DNA from: Streptomyces sp. NBC_01591 | GTDB lineage: Bacteria > Actinomycetota > Actinomycetes > Streptomycetales > Streptomycetaceae | Assembly: GCF_035918155.1 (NCBI RefSeq) | Contig: NZ_CP109327.1 | Span: 4,278,001-4,342,000 of the forward strand | Length of the DNA stretch: 64,000 bases | Direction: 5' to 3' | Shown here: piece after piece, positions 8,104 through 16,926 of the stretch | How the letters are laid out: the number at the start of each line of letters is the position of its first letter | How positions within the stretch are numbered: the first letter of the stretch is position 1 | Position numbers and translations under genes: made by a program | Notes under the pieces: model-generated | What the model was told of the DNA's origin: nothing | The model's input: the letters and a program-made list of their open reading frames with translations, nothing else | The model's database searches: none

Positions 8104-8520
8104 TCACTCCGTGGAACCGTCACTCCGTGGAGCCGGCCCCCGCAACCGTTCCATCTCGCGCCGGTCCCGCTTCGTCGGCCGCCCCGCGCCCCGGTCCCGT
8201 ACCGGAACCTGGATCGCCGTCTCGCGCGGCGGCGGGGGCGGGCTGTTGTCGATGAAGCACTCCGCCGCCACCGGAGGGCCGACCCTCTTCTTGACGATCT
8301 TCGACACGACCACGATCCGGTCGCGGCCGGCGTGCCGGAGCCGTACCTCGTCGCCGACGCGCAACGCCTGGGCGGGCTTGGCGCGCTCGCCTGCGACCTT
8401 CACATGACCGGCGCGGCAGGCGGCAGCGGCCTGCGAACGGGTCTTCGTCAGCCGGACCGACCAGATCCAGACGTCGACCCGAACGCTGCCCTCCGCCTGC
8501 GGCGCCTCACCGGAAACCAT
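8104..8520 (-). CDS. S4-domain RNA-binding protein (Hsp15/RqcP-like)
   Basis: A 138-residue protein starting at ATG (MVSGEAPQAEG). Residues about 11-60 form an S4 fold: RVDVWIWSVRLTKTRSQAAAACRAGHVKVAGERAKP. A short Pro-rich stretch (NSPPPPPPRE) and a basic tail (GRPTKRDRREMERLRG) follow. This length and layout match Hsp15/HslR and RqcP-type proteins that bind stalled 50S subunits carrying peptidyl-tRNA. The ribosome-rescue role is inferred from family only. A 13-base sequence (CCGTGGAACCGTCACT) is duplicated in tandem just downstream and at the 3' end. Confidence 0.83.
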   Translation of the reverse strand: MVSGEAPQAEGSVRVDVWIWSVRLTKTRSQAAAACRAGHVKVAGERAKPAQALRVGDEVRLRHAGRDRIVVVSKIVKKRVGPPVAAECFIDNSPPPPPRETAIQVPVRDRGAGRPTKRDRREMERLRGPAPRSDGSTE

Positions 8521-8549
8521 GCATCCGACTTTAGGGCCTGCCCGGCGGA

Positions 8550-10227
8550 TCAGCCGAAGTCGCTGATCACTTCGGACATGTTGTAGCTGTACACCTCGCG
8601 CTTGCACGCCCCGCACTTGCTCGGCGCGTGCTCGCTCAGCGACCACAGCTGCGGCGCGAAACCGTCACCGCGCCCGTGTGCGAGGTAGAAATCCTCGGGC
8701 CCGAACGACGACTCCAGCGTCTTCGCGTTGCCGACGAGCTGGGACGTTCCGTCGACCGTGCCCGGCGTGGCCTGGAGCAGCCGGCCGTTGTCGAAGCCGT
8801 TGCTGCGGTGGAAGTACCACTTGCCCTCGTACCGCGTGACGCCCTGGATCTTGTGCCACAGGGCCTCGTTGTTGAAGGTGCCGCCGGTCGGCAGACCGTA
8901 GGCCAGGTCGGCGTTGGCCGCCGTGCCGGTCGCGCCCTCGACCGCGGCGGTCAGCGCGGTCATCGGATACGTGCCGACGCGGCCGGGGCTCGTGCCACCG
9001 TTGTTGGTGTTGCAGTACTCACCGAGAACCATGTGGTCGGTGTCGGTGCGGTCCAGCGAGATGTACGAGGCCTTCGGGCGCCCGGTGGCGTAGCACTGGT
9101 TCCCGCTGGTGGTCCCGCCGTTCTTCGCCGTGGTGAACTTCAGCGTGGCGACCTGCGGCATGACGTAGCGGTAGCCGTAGCCGTACCAGACGTTGCTCTG
9201 CCGGCCGACCCGCTTCTTGTCCACGACGTTGCTGACCAGACCGTCCGGCGTCGGGTCGTCGACGTCGGCGTTGTTGTCCGGGTTGAGGTCCATGATCTTG
9301 CGCATGTCGAAGACCCGCATGCCGTTGGCGGTGTCGGCGACGTACAGGTAGTCGCCGTACCAGACCATTCCACCGGCGTGGATGCCGTTCTGCGCGGCGC
9401 AGGAGGGCGTCACCTCGGTGGTGCACTTGCCCTCGCTCGCGTGCAGCGCGTCGAAGGAGATGTGGTCCTTGGAGTTCAGGTACGGCCAGACGAGCAGCAC
9501 ATGGCGGTACATCTTGGTGGCCTGGTTGAAGAAGCTGACCCGGATGCCCTTTTCGTTGCAGGCGTCCGATGCCGAACTCTGAACGCAGTTGTCGCTGCCC
9601 GAGGCGTAGTTGCTGCGGCCCGGGTTCTCCGCGTCGTAACCGGCCACGGCGATCGGCTCGGCGTTGGACGTGCCCCAGTCCTCGTCCTCCTGCGCGTCCG
9701 AGACGCCGGTGATGGCCTGCGGCACCCACTCCGAGGAGGTGGCGTCGTCGCTCTGCCAGCAGACGCGGTGGTTGACCGCCAGATCGGAGCCGTAGATACC
9801 GGCCGTTCCGCAGGCGCTCTCCCAGTCGGCGGGCCGATTGGCCTGCTCCATCAGCTCGGTGAGGCCCTGCTTGGGCAGCGCGGCGTCCAGCTTCGTGACG
9901 AGACCGGAAATGTCGGTGCTCTTCGCCAGCTTGAAGTCGGCGGCCCGGCCGGGGAGGGGGGGCGGCGGCAAGACCGGAGACGCCCGGGACGGGGGAAACG
10001 GATGCGGTTCCGGTTCCGGCGAAGTCGTCCTGCTCGGCCTCGGATTCGTCGTCGAATCCGTCGTCCGGCATGCCCTCGTTGCCCGGGTCGTCGGCGGCCT
10101 GCACCGCGGACGGGAGCGCGGACGCCGGAGCGGCGGCCGCACCGACCGCCGGGACGAGGCCGGAAAGCATCGCCCCTGCCGCGACGGCACAGGCGGCAAA
10201 ACGAGTTCTACGGGATGGTTGTCCCAT
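8550..10227 (-). pseudogene. Secreted protein of about 558 aa, interrupted by a +1 frameshift in a G7/C7 run
   Basis: The N-terminus MGQPSRRTRFAACAVAAGAMLSGLVPAVGAAAAPASA is a clear Sec signal peptide, read from the ATG at 10227 behind an AAGGG site. It is followed by an acidic Asp/Glu stretch. The frame then runs into VSGLAAAPPP and shifts: the rest (GRAADFKLAKSTDISGLVTKLDAALPKQGL to the CGACKREVYSYNMSEVISDFG end) is in another frame. The switch falls at the seven-G run at 9956-9962; removing one base restores a single reading frame. The mature region is Cys-, Trp- and Tyr-rich with segments such as MVWYGDYLYVADTANGMRVFDMRKI, suggesting an extracellular beta-propeller-like fold. Function unknown. 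It could be a real inactivation or a homopolymer sequencing error. Confidence 0.7.
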
Positions 10228-10540
10228 GTGGGAGCCCTTCTTGGTAACGCAGGCAAATAACGGACAACGGTGCGCCTGACTTTCCGTCAGATGCACCGTC
10301 CGTTCACGTTAACAAGACGACTCTGGATCGAGTGCGCACATTTGAACGACGTACATCAGGCCCGCACGGCATGCGCACAGGACTCGTTCAGGGCTCGGTT
10401 GCGGCTCAGTTCTCACACGGGCGGGCCGCACCACCGAAGGGCCGGATCCGGCCGCTAACCTTACGTATCCGCCCTGGCCAGGGATCAATTCCCGCAGGTC
10501 GGACATTTATCGCACCCAACTCACGCGAAAGGCCTCGCCC
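10228..10540. other. Divergent intergenic region with an imperfect 13-bp inverted repeat
   Basis: No credible gene lies here; codon bias is absent. Near the secreted-protein side CGGTGCGCCTGAC (10268-10280) and GTCAGATGCACCG (10286-10298) are inverted with 11 of 13 matches around TTTCC. This lies 40-70 bases upstream of the secreted-protein start, where a regulator could bind. The rest should hold the promoter for the VWA protein, but I see no convincing -35/-10 pair. Confidence 0.45.
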
Positions 10541-12001
10541 ATGGGCATTCGGAGCTTGCTGCGCAAGGTGTTCGGCCGTGACCGCGCGGAGCAGGACGCG
10601 CCGACGGCCACGGTCCCGCCCCAGACCGAACGCACCGCGCCCGCGGAGCCGGCGACAGCGACAGCGGACGAGCCGGCCGCGGAGACGGCCCCGGTGCGCG
10701 AAACCGCCCCGGCCACCAAGGCTTCGGTACCGGCCCCCGCCTCTCCCCGGTCCGTCGGCGACAACAGCGGTCTGGCCTCGGACCTCGTGGCGGCCGCCTT
10801 CGACAAGGCGTCCATCCCCACGGTCCCGGCACAGGGTTCGGCCCCGAAGCCGGAGTCGGCGGAGCCGAAGGCGACGGAGGTCGTCGAGGTGGAGGTCGTC
10901 GAGGTTGAGGCTCCCGCAGCAGAGGCCGAGCCGGTCGTCGCGGAGCCGGAGCCGGAGCCCGTAGCCGCCGAGGCCGAGCCCGAGCCGGAGCCCGCAGCTG
11001 CTGAGGCCGAGCCCGAGCCCGAGCCCGTAGCCGCCGAGGCCGAGCCGGAACCCGAGCCCGTAGCCGCCGAGGCCGAGCCGGAACCCGAGCCCGTAGCCGC
11101 CGAGGCCGAGCCCGAGCCGGAGCCCGCAGCTGCTGAGGCCGAGCCCGAGCCCGAGCCCGAGGTCAAGGCAGAAACCCCCGCCCCCACCCCCGTAGCCGAA
11201 ACGGCCCCCGCCGAGCCCGAGGCGCAGGCAGAGCCCGAGCCCACCCCGGCCCCCGCCCCCGCCCCCGCGCCGGAGCCCGCCCCCGAGCCCGCTCCGGTGG
11301 CCGCCGCCCCCAAGCCCGCGCTCACCCTCGCCAAGGTCAAGTCGCGTGCTCCCGGGCTCGTCGACTCGTACAAGGCGGCCCAGGCCGGGCTGAAGGCGCA
11401 CGGGCTGACCGGGCTGCGCGCCACCGTCTACCTGGTCCTCGACCGCTCCGGCTCCATGCGGCCGTTCTACAAGGACGGCAGCGCCCAGCACCTGGGCGAC
11501 CGCACGGTGGCACTCGCCGCGCACCTGGACGAGAACGCGAGCGTCCCCGTGGTCTTCTTCTCGACGGACATCGACGGCACCGGCACGGTCGGCCTCGCCG
11601 ACCACGAGGGCCGGATCGACGAGCTGAACGCGGGCCTCGGCCGCCTCGGCCGTACGAACTACCAGAGCGCCGTCGAAGAGGTCGTCGCGCACTACGAGAA
11701 GTCGGAGGCGACCGGCCCCGCCCTGGTGATCTTCCAGACGGACGGTCCGCCGGACGCCAAGCAGGCCGCCAAGCAGGCGCTGGCCGACGCGGCGCGGCTG
11801 CCGCTGTTCTTCCAGTTCGTCGCGTTCGGCGAACAGGACGCCAAGGGCTTCGACTTCCTGCGCAAGCTGGACGCCCCGAACGCCGGGTTCTTCCACGCGG
11901 GCCCCGCACCCCAGGAGGTCGCGGACACCACGTTCTACCGCGAGGTCCTCGCCGCGCTCCCCGCCTGGATCGCGGCCCGCGACACCGCGGCCGACGCCTG
12001 A
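10541..12001 (+). CDS. VWA-domain protein (TerF-like) with acidic/proline tandem-repeat linker
   Basis: A 486-residue cytosolic protein. Residues 1-10 are basic ([13 protein letters not shown]). Residues about 20-260 are a low-complexity linker of Glu, Pro and Ala, including six 11-residue repeats of the form [11 protein letters not shown]. Residues about 290-480 form a von Willebrand factor A domain of the TerF/tellurium-resistance type: [20 protein letters not shown] carries an intact MIDAS motif (DxSxS at 301-305), and the later TDGPPDAK supplies a third metal ligand. Family knowledge links such domains to Ter-type calcium- or metal-dependent stress complexes. No ter genes are adjacent. 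Its 3' end overlaps the convergent kinase gene by 67 bases. Confidence 0.8.
   Translation: MGIRSLLRKVFGRDRAEQDAPTATVPPQTERTAPAEPATATADEPAAETAPVRETAPATKASVPAPASPRSVGDNSGLASDLVAAAFDKASIPTVPAQGSAPKPESAEPKATEVVEVEVVEVEAPAAEAEPVVAEPEPEPVAAEAEPEPEPAAAEAEPEPEPVAAEAEPEPEPVAAEAEPEPEPVAAEAEPEPEPAAAEAEPEPEPEVKAETPAPTPVAETAPAEPEAQAEPEPTPAPAPAPAPEPAPEPAPVAAAPKPALTLAKVKSRAPGLVDSYKAAQAGLKAHGLTGLRATVYLVLDRSGSMRPFYKDGSAQHLGDRTVALAAHLDENASVPVVFFSTDIDGTGTVGLADHEGRIDELNAGLGRLGRTNYQSAVEEVVAHYEKSEATGPALVIFQTDGPPDAKQAAKQALADAARLPLFFQFVAFGEQDAKGFDFLRKLDAPNAGFFHAGPAPQEVADTTFYREVLAALPAWIAARDTAADA
10967..11164 (+). repeat. Six in-frame 33-bp tandem repeats in the VWA gene
   Basis: Each unit encodes AEAEPEPEP followed by VA, AA or EV. 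The units are nearly identical at DNA level, including a recurring GCCGAGGCCGAGCC core, so copy number could change by slippage or recombination without breaking the frame. Confidence 0.85.
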
Positions 12002-13146
12002 TCCACCGGCAGACGTACGGTCACGGCGAGCCCGCCCCCGGGGCCCGGCACCGCCGTGACCGTACCGCCGTGCGCGACGGCGATGGAGCGCACGATCGAG
12101 AGGCCGAGGCCCGACCCGCGCCCCATCCGGTCCTTGCCCTCACCCCGCCGGAACGGCTCGAACAGCCCGGGGATGTCCGCCGCGTCCACCACGGGCCCGG
12201 TGTTGCGGACCTCCAGCAGCGCCCCGCCGCCGGCCGTCACCAGTGACACGTCCACCGTCCCGTCCGGCACGTTGTACGTGACGGCGTTGACCAGCAGATT
12301 CGCCACCAGCTGCGCGAGCAGCATCCGGTTCCCCCGCACCGTGCAGAAATGCGTATCGGCCCGCACGCCCGGGTGCCGGGCCGCCTCCTCCGCCACCACC
12401 TGCGCGAGATCCACCGTCTCCCGCTCGCCCTCGGCGAGCCCGCGCTCGCTGCGCGCCAGGACCAGCAGCCCCTCTATGAGCCGCTCGCTGCGCCGGTTGT
12501 TGTCCAGGAGCGTCTGCCGAGTGCGTACGAGATCCTCCGCGGACGGGTCGTCCAGACCGATCTGGATCGCGGCCCGCTGGGTGGCGAGCGGGGTCCGCAG
12601 CTCGTGGGAGGCGTTGGCGATGAACCGCCGCTGACTGTCGAACGCCTTCTCCAGCCGGGCCAGCAGCGCGTCGAGCGTGTCGCCGAGCTCCTTCAGCTCG
12701 TCGTCGGGACCGCTGGACGCGATCCGCTCGTGCAGATTGTGCTCGGAGAGCCGGCGCGCCTTCGCGGTCATGGCGTGGACGGGACGCAGCACCCGCCCCG
12801 CGGTCCACCAGCCCACGGCGACCGCGCAGGCCGTCATCACGAGCAGCGAGGCCACGGACCAGATGAGCATCTGTTGCCCGGCCGCGTCGCTGACGTGGTC
12901 GGTGAGGTCGTAGACGGTGGGCGGCCCGAGACTGCGCCGGGTGACGAGCGGACCGTTCACCGCGTAGCCGGGCTGGACGACCGCAGCGGTGCGGGCGATG
13001 TCGCGCGCCTGGGAGTCCGTACCGGCGCGGGAGGCGAGGTTGACGGTGGCGAGCAGCGCCGTGCCGAGGATCAGGAACACTCCGCCGTACACGAGCGCGA
13101 TCCGGGTCCGGATCCTGGAGTGCGGCACCTGGGCCAAGCGCCTCAC
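11935..13146 (-). CDS. Two-component sensor histidine kinase
   Basis: A 403-residue membrane kinase. Transmembrane segments lie at about 15-38 and 93-116, with a short external loop of about 55 residues between them. Then come HAMP ([22 protein letters not shown]), HisKA with the phospho-acceptor His181 in SHELRTPLA, and HATPase_c with N-box [10 protein letters not shown] and G-box GSGLGLSIV. The ATG overlaps the stop of the response-regulator gene by four bases (ATGA), so the pair is translationally coupled. The small sensor loop suggests sensing within the membrane or of a small ligand. The ligand is unknown. The 3' end overlaps the convergent VWA gene. Confidence 0.9.
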   Translation of the reverse strand: MRRLAQVPHSRIRTRIALVYGGVFLILGTALLATVNLASRAGTDSQARDIARTAAVVQPGYAVNGPLVTRRSLGPPTVYDLTDHVSDAAGQQMLIWSVASLLVMTACAVAVGWWTAGRVLRPVHAMTAKARRLSEHNLHERIASSGPDDELKELGDTLDALLARLEKAFDSQRRFIANASHELRTPLATQRAAIQIGLDDPSAEDLVRTRQTLLDNNRRSERLIEGLLVLARSERGLAEGERETVDLAQVVAEEAARHPGVRADTHFCTVRGNRMLLAQLVANLLVNAVTYNVPDGTVDVSLVTAGGGALLEVRNTGPVVDAADIPGLFEPFRRGEGKDRMGRGSGLGLSIVRSIAVAHGGTVTAVPGPGGGLAVTVRLPVDQASAAVSRAAIQAGSAARTSR

Positions 13147-13796
13147 AGGGCGTACCCCACGCCCTGCACCGTACGGATCAGCGCCGGTTCCCCGAGCTTC
13201 CCGCGCAGCTTGCTCATGCAGACGCGCACCGCGCCGGTGAAGGGGTCGGCGTTGGCGTCCCAGGCCCGCTCCAGCAGTTCCTCGGCGCTGACGGTCCCGC
13301 CGTCGGCCTCCAGCAGCAGCTGGAGCACCGAGAACTCCTTCGGCGAGAGGTCCAGCTCCCGCCCGTCCCGCGAGGCGGTACGCCGTACGGTGTCGAGCCG
13401 GATGCCGTGCCGTTCCAGCTGCGGGGGAACGGGGCGGGCGCTGCGCCGCCGCAGCGCCCGTACCCGCGAGACCAGCTCGGGGAACTCGAACGGTTTGCCC
13501 AGGTAGTCGTCGGCGCCGAGGTCGAGCCCGGCGACCCGGTCCTCCATGGAAGCGGCGGCGGTGAGCATCAGGATCCTGGTCCGGGAGCCGGAGGCGACGA
13601 GGCCGCGCGCCACGTCGTCGCCGTGCACCCGCGGCAGGTCGCGGTCGAGGACGACGACGTCGTAGTCGTGCAGCCCCAGGTAGGCGAGGGCGGCGTCACC
13701 GCTGTACACCGTGTCGACGGCGAACCCGGCCCGCCGCAGCCCGGTGGCGACCAGCTCCGCCAGGATCTCCTCGTCCTCGGCGACCAGTACCCGCAT
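13143..13796 (-). CDS. OmpR/PhoB-family response regulator
   Basis: A 217-residue DNA-binding regulator. The receiver begins MRVLVAEDEEILAELVATGL; phosphorylation is expected at the Asp in VVLDRDLPRVHG, with the conserved Thr and Lys in MLTAAAS and GKPFEFPEL. The C-terminal winged helix ends [27 protein letters not shown], typical of the OmpR class. It is first in a two-gene operon with the histidine kinase. The ATG after GGGGACATCACG is preferred over upstream in-frame codons because the receiver domain begins there. Confidence 0.9.
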   Translation of the reverse strand: MRVLVAEDEEILAELVATGLRRAGFAVDTVYSGDAALAYLGLHDYDVVVLDRDLPRVHGDDVARGLVASGSRTRILMLTAAASMEDRVAGLDLGADDYLGKPFEFPELVSRVRALRRRSARPVPPQLERHGIRLDTVRRTASRDGRELDLSPKEFSVLQLLLEADGGTVSAEELLERAWDANADPFTGAVRVCMSKLRGKLGEPALIRTVQGVGYAL

Positions 13797-13931
13797 CGTG
13801 ATGTCCCCTGCCTCGTCCACGCGTGTCCGCTCCCTCCCAGGATGCGTCTTTGTTACGGGAAGGGATGTTTCGCAAAGGTCTCCACGCCCGTGGCCGGGTT
13901 TATCGGTGTGAGTTGATCTCCCGCGGGCCGT

Positions 13932-13937
13932 TAGGAT
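13932..13937 (+). promoter_or_regulatory. Possible -10 element for leaderless metG mRNA
   Basis: TAGGAT ends 7 bases before the metG ATG. A transcript starting at the usual distance would begin at or next to the start codon, and no Shine-Dalgarno is visible. A TTGATC 13 bases upstream is too close to be a standard -35. Confidence 0.3.
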
Positions 13938-13944
13938 TTCGACC

Positions 13945-15558
13945 ATGGCGGCCACTGGATCCGAGAAGCAAGGGGGCGACGGCGTGAAGAGTTTCTACGT
14001 ATCGACCCCCATCTACTACGTCAACGACGCTCCTCACCTGGGCCACGCCTACACGACCGTCGCAGGCGACGTGCTCACGCGCTGGCACCGCCAGCGCGGC
14101 GAGAAGGTGTGGTACCTCACCGGCACGGACGAGCACGGTCAGAAGATCATGCGCACTGCCGAGGCGAACAATGTCACCCCGCAGGAGTGGTGCGACAAGC
14201 TCGTCGAGGAGGCCTGGAAGCCCCTCTGGGAGCACCTGAACATCGCGAACGACGACTTCATCCGTACGACGGAGAAGCGGCACACCGACCGGGTGCAGGA
14301 GTTCGTGCAGGACCTGTACGACAAGGGCGAGATCTACAAGGGCGGCTACGAGGGCCCGTACTGCGTGGGCTGCGAGGAGTACAAGCTCCCCGGCGACCTC
14401 ATCGAGGACGAGAACGGCGTCAAGCTGTGCCCGGTCCACAAGAAGCCGGTGGAGATCCTCAAGGAGGAGAACTACTTCTTCAAGCTGAGCGCCTACGGCC
14501 CGAAGCTGATGGAGTTCTACGCGAACAACCCGGGCTTCATCCAGCCCGAGTCCGCCCGCAACGAGGTCGTCAACTTCGTCAAGCAGGGCCTGCAGGACCT
14601 CTCCATCTCCCGCTCGACCTTCGACTGGGGCGTCCCGGTGCCGTGGGACGAGAAGCACGTCATCTACGTGTGGGTCGACGCCCTGCTGAACTACGCCACG
14701 GCGGTCGGCTACGGCGCCAACCAGGAGAAGTTCGACGGGACGTTCCCCGCCAATGTCCACCTGGTCGGCAAGGACATCCTCCGCTTCCACGCGGTGATCT
14801 GGCCCGCGATGCTGATGGCGCAGGGCCTGCCGCTGCCCGGCCGGGTCGCGGCCAACGGCTGGCTGATGGTCGGCGGCGAGAAGATGTCGAAGTCGAACCT
14901 GACGGGCATCAAGCCGCAGGACCTGACCTCGCACTTCGGCGTGGACGCGTACCGCTGGTACTTCCTGCGGGCGATCGCGTTCGGCAGCGACGGCTCGTTC
15001 TCCTGGGAGGACTTCTCCGCCCGCTACACCTCCGAGCTCGCCAACGACTACGGCAACCTCGCCTCGCGCGTCGCGGCCATGGTCGGCAAGTACTTCGGCG
15101 GGGCGCTCCCGGAGGCCACCGCGTCGGGTGACGCCGAGAAGGCGGTCCAGGAGGGACTGGCGAAGGCCGTCGCCACGGCCGACGAGAAGATCGGCGAGGA
15201 GCTGGACTTCCAGGCCGGCATCCTGGCGATCTTCGACTTCGTGAAGCAGGTCAACGGCTACATCACGGAGCAGGAGCCCTGGAAGGTCGCCAAGGACACT
15301 TCCCCCGAGGGGCAGGCCCGCCTCGCGACGATCCTCTACACGGCCGCCGAGTCGCTGCGCGGTGTCGCGGTCCTGCTGAACGCCGTGATGCCGGAGACCT
15401 CGCAGAAGCTGTGGGAGTCGCTGGGCGCCGAGGCGTCCCTGGGCGCGCTGTCCGACCAGCGCGTGCAGGACGCGGGCACCTGGGGCCGGCTCCCGCTGGG
15501 CGCGACGGTGACGAAGGGCGCGGTGCTCTTCCCGCGCCTGGAGGAGAAGCCCGCGTAG
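13945..15558 (+). CDS. metG: Methionyl-tRNA synthetase
   Basis: A 537-residue class I aminoacyl-tRNA synthetase that charges tRNA-Met. The HIGH motif appears as PHLGHAY and the KMSKS motif as KMSKSNLTG. The zinc-knuckle area has CVGCEEYK followed by a second CPVHKKP element, giving one Cys pair and one Cys-His pair rather than four cysteines. The C-terminal anticodon-binding helical domain is present, but the fused dimerisation (Trbp111-like) tail of longer MetRS types is absent. The start MAATGSEKQGGDG agrees with Streptomyces homologues; an internal GTG with a GGGGG site is an alternative 39 bases later. It is essential and monocistronic, closed by a bidirectional terminator. Confidence 0.96.
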   Translation: MAATGSEKQGGDGVKSFYVSTPIYYVNDAPHLGHAYTTVAGDVLTRWHRQRGEKVWYLTGTDEHGQKIMRTAEANNVTPQEWCDKLVEEAWKPLWEHLNIANDDFIRTTEKRHTDRVQEFVQDLYDKGEIYKGGYEGPYCVGCEEYKLPGDLIEDENGVKLCPVHKKPVEILKEENYFFKLSAYGPKLMEFYANNPGFIQPESARNEVVNFVKQGLQDLSISRSTFDWGVPVPWDEKHVIYVWVDALLNYATAVGYGANQEKFDGTFPANVHLVGKDILRFHAVIWPAMLMAQGLPLPGRVAANGWLMVGGEKMSKSNLTGIKPQDLTSHFGVDAYRWYFLRAIAFGSDGSFSWEDFSARYTSELANDYGNLASRVAAMVGKYFGGALPEATASGDAEKAVQEGLAKAVATADEKIGEELDFQAGILAIFDFVKQVNGYITEQEPWKVAKDTSPEGQARLATILYTAAESLRGVAVLLNAVMPETSQKLWESLGAEASLGALSDQRVQDAGTWGRLPLGATVTKGAVLFPRLEEKPA

Positions 15559-15584
15559 GCAGGTCTCACGTACATACGGCGAAG

Positions 15585-15615
15585 GGCCGGGAGCGCACCA
15601 CGGTCCCGGCCTTTT
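15585..15615. terminator. Bidirectional terminator with T-run between metG and the L,D-transpeptidase gene
   Basis: GGCCGGGA and TCCCGGCC pair around an 11-base loop and are followed by TTTT on the plus strand, one of the few U-tract terminators in this window. Confidence 0.8.
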
Positions 15616-15627
15616 CCCGTACCCGGT

Positions 15628-16452
15628 TCACCGCTCCAGGGCCTCCGCGTCCCCCATCACGACGACCGGCTTCTTCGCCGGGTCGAGGGTGCTCAGGAGT
15701 TCCCGCATCCGGTCCTCGGGGAGCGAGATGCAGCCCTGGGTCGGGCCGCCGTGGTCGACGTGGATCCAGATGCCGCCGCCGCGTTCCTGGCCGAGGGGGC
15801 GTTCCCGGTCCAGGGGGGTGACGCCGGGGGTGCGGTTGTAGTCGATGGCGACGACGTAGTCGAAGGACCCTTCGAGCGGCTCCCCGTCGAAGCCCTCGCC
15901 GCTCACCACGAACGCCGGGTTCTGGTCGTAGGGGAACGCCGTTTCCGGAGGATCGAGCAGACCGCCCGCGTACGTCAGCCCGTAGACCCCGACCGGGGAG
16001 CGGAGGTCGTTCTCCCAGTGCTCGTCGGTCCAGCCGTTCAGCGCGTTGTGGGCAGGCCAGCGGGTCGTGACGGGCAGCCAGCCCAGGGCCGGGTTGTCCC
16101 GGGCGTAGAGGACCGTGTTGGACAGGCTGGAGTCGTAGTCGTCGCCGGTGACGACGAGGACCTGTTTGGCGTCCGCCGGAATCGCGGCCCGGGTCTTCGG
16201 TCCCAGCGCGGGGATCTCGCGCGGCCGGACGACCGGCGCGTACGGCCCCGGGGCGGCCCGTCTCCGTACCCGCTCGGCCGGTGGACCCGCGACACCGGCG
16301 GTGGCCGTGGCGCTCGCCCGGGCGGCGGGGTCCTTGGCGGCCGTCTCGGAGGTGTTGCCGCAGGCGGTGAGCAGCAGCAGCGCGGCGGCACAGGCACCGG
16401 CGTGGACGGCGTACGGGGGACGCCGGACGGCCGACGGACGGGAAGCGGACAC
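15628..16452 (-). CDS. Lipoprotein L,D-transpeptidase (YkuD domain)
   Basis: A 274-residue envelope enzyme. The signal peptide has a lipobox (LLLLTAC, Cys31), so it is anchored to the outer face of the membrane. A Pro/Ala-rich tether leads to the YkuD domain, whose active-site signature is HVDHGGPTQGCISL with the catalytic Cys near residue 245 and the conserved His. L,D-transpeptidases make 3-3 cross-links in peptidoglycan or attach proteins to it. The spacing fits the short class without extra Ig-like domains found in the main mycobacterial enzymes. It is transcribed alone and meets the metG terminator. A structural carboxypeptidase-like variant cannot be excluded. Confidence 0.85.
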   Translation of the reverse strand: MSASRPSAVRRPPYAVHAGACAAALLLLTACGNTSETAAKDPAARASATATAGVAGPPAERVRRRAAPGPYAPVVRPREIPALGPKTRAAIPADAKQVLVVTGDDYDSSLSNTVLYARDNPALGWLPVTTRWPAHNALNGWTDEHWENDLRSPVGVYGLTYAGGLLDPPETAFPYDQNPAFVVSGEGFDGEPLEGSFDYVVAIDYNRTPGVTPLDRERPLGQERGGGIWIHVDHGGPTQGCISLPEDRMRELLSTLDPAKKPVVVMGDAEALER

Positions 16453-16680
16453 GGAAACTCCTCAGCGGTCGTGGGGTGACGGCAGCACAGGCGAGCTCCC
16501 CGTCACGCCTCTTACCGCCGACCCCAGTTAACGCCGCGACGCCCGAGCGCGAATCCGCACGGGGGCCATACGGCTGTACTGCCTCCCCGGACACGCGCGC
16601 CGGAACGGCCCGGAACCGTTCCTTGCATGTAGGTTCCGGGCCCTTCCCCTCCGCGGGGGAAACGGAGGTCTGAGTGCCGG

Positions 16681-16926
16681 TCAGAGATCGGTGCCGTCGT
16701 GCGTCTCGTCCGGGTCCACGCCCATCGTGATCGAGCCGACGACACCCCGGGCCATCCGGCCCTTGCGGTACGAGAGCTTCAGCAGCCCGCCCGTGACCCC
16801 GCTCCCGTCGTAGATGGTGTCCTCCGTGAGGGTGGTGCGGATGGTGGTACTGGTCGAGTACGGCGCGATCTTCGCCGAGTCGAGGACCGCTGACTCCGCG
16901 AAGAAGAACTGCCCCGCGAGGACGGC
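16681..16926 (-). pseudogene. Open reading segment after the lipoprotein stop, without its own start codon
   Basis: Directly after the TGA of the upstream lipoprotein gene, the same frame stays open for 81 more codons. It has strong Streptomyces codon bias and reads like a folded protein end (SAVLDSAKIAPYSTSTT, TEDTIYDGSGVTGG, LSYRKGRMARGVVG, ITMGVDPDETHDGTDL). No ATG, GTG or TTG occurs until its last third. I do not recognise the family. It could be the tail of a deleted gene, a product of stop-codon readthrough, or the rest of the lipoprotein gene split by a nonsense change. The region from here to the L,D-transpeptidase start holds no further gene. Confidence 0.4.

Noticed and set aside
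8096..8127. Tandem duplicate CCGTGGAACCGTCACT at the end of the S4-domain gene
   Set aside because: Only two copies, partly inside the coding end; too little to call a repeat element.
11000..11164. Possible CRISPR-like array in the VWA gene
   Set aside because: Units are contiguous 33-bp in-frame repeats with no unique spacers, and they encode a protein linker.
13797..13944. T-box or other riboswitch upstream of metG
   Set aside because: The gap is only 148 bases, with no T-box motif (TGGNACCGCG) or specifier-loop architecture, and the -10-like TAGGAT lies next to the ATG.
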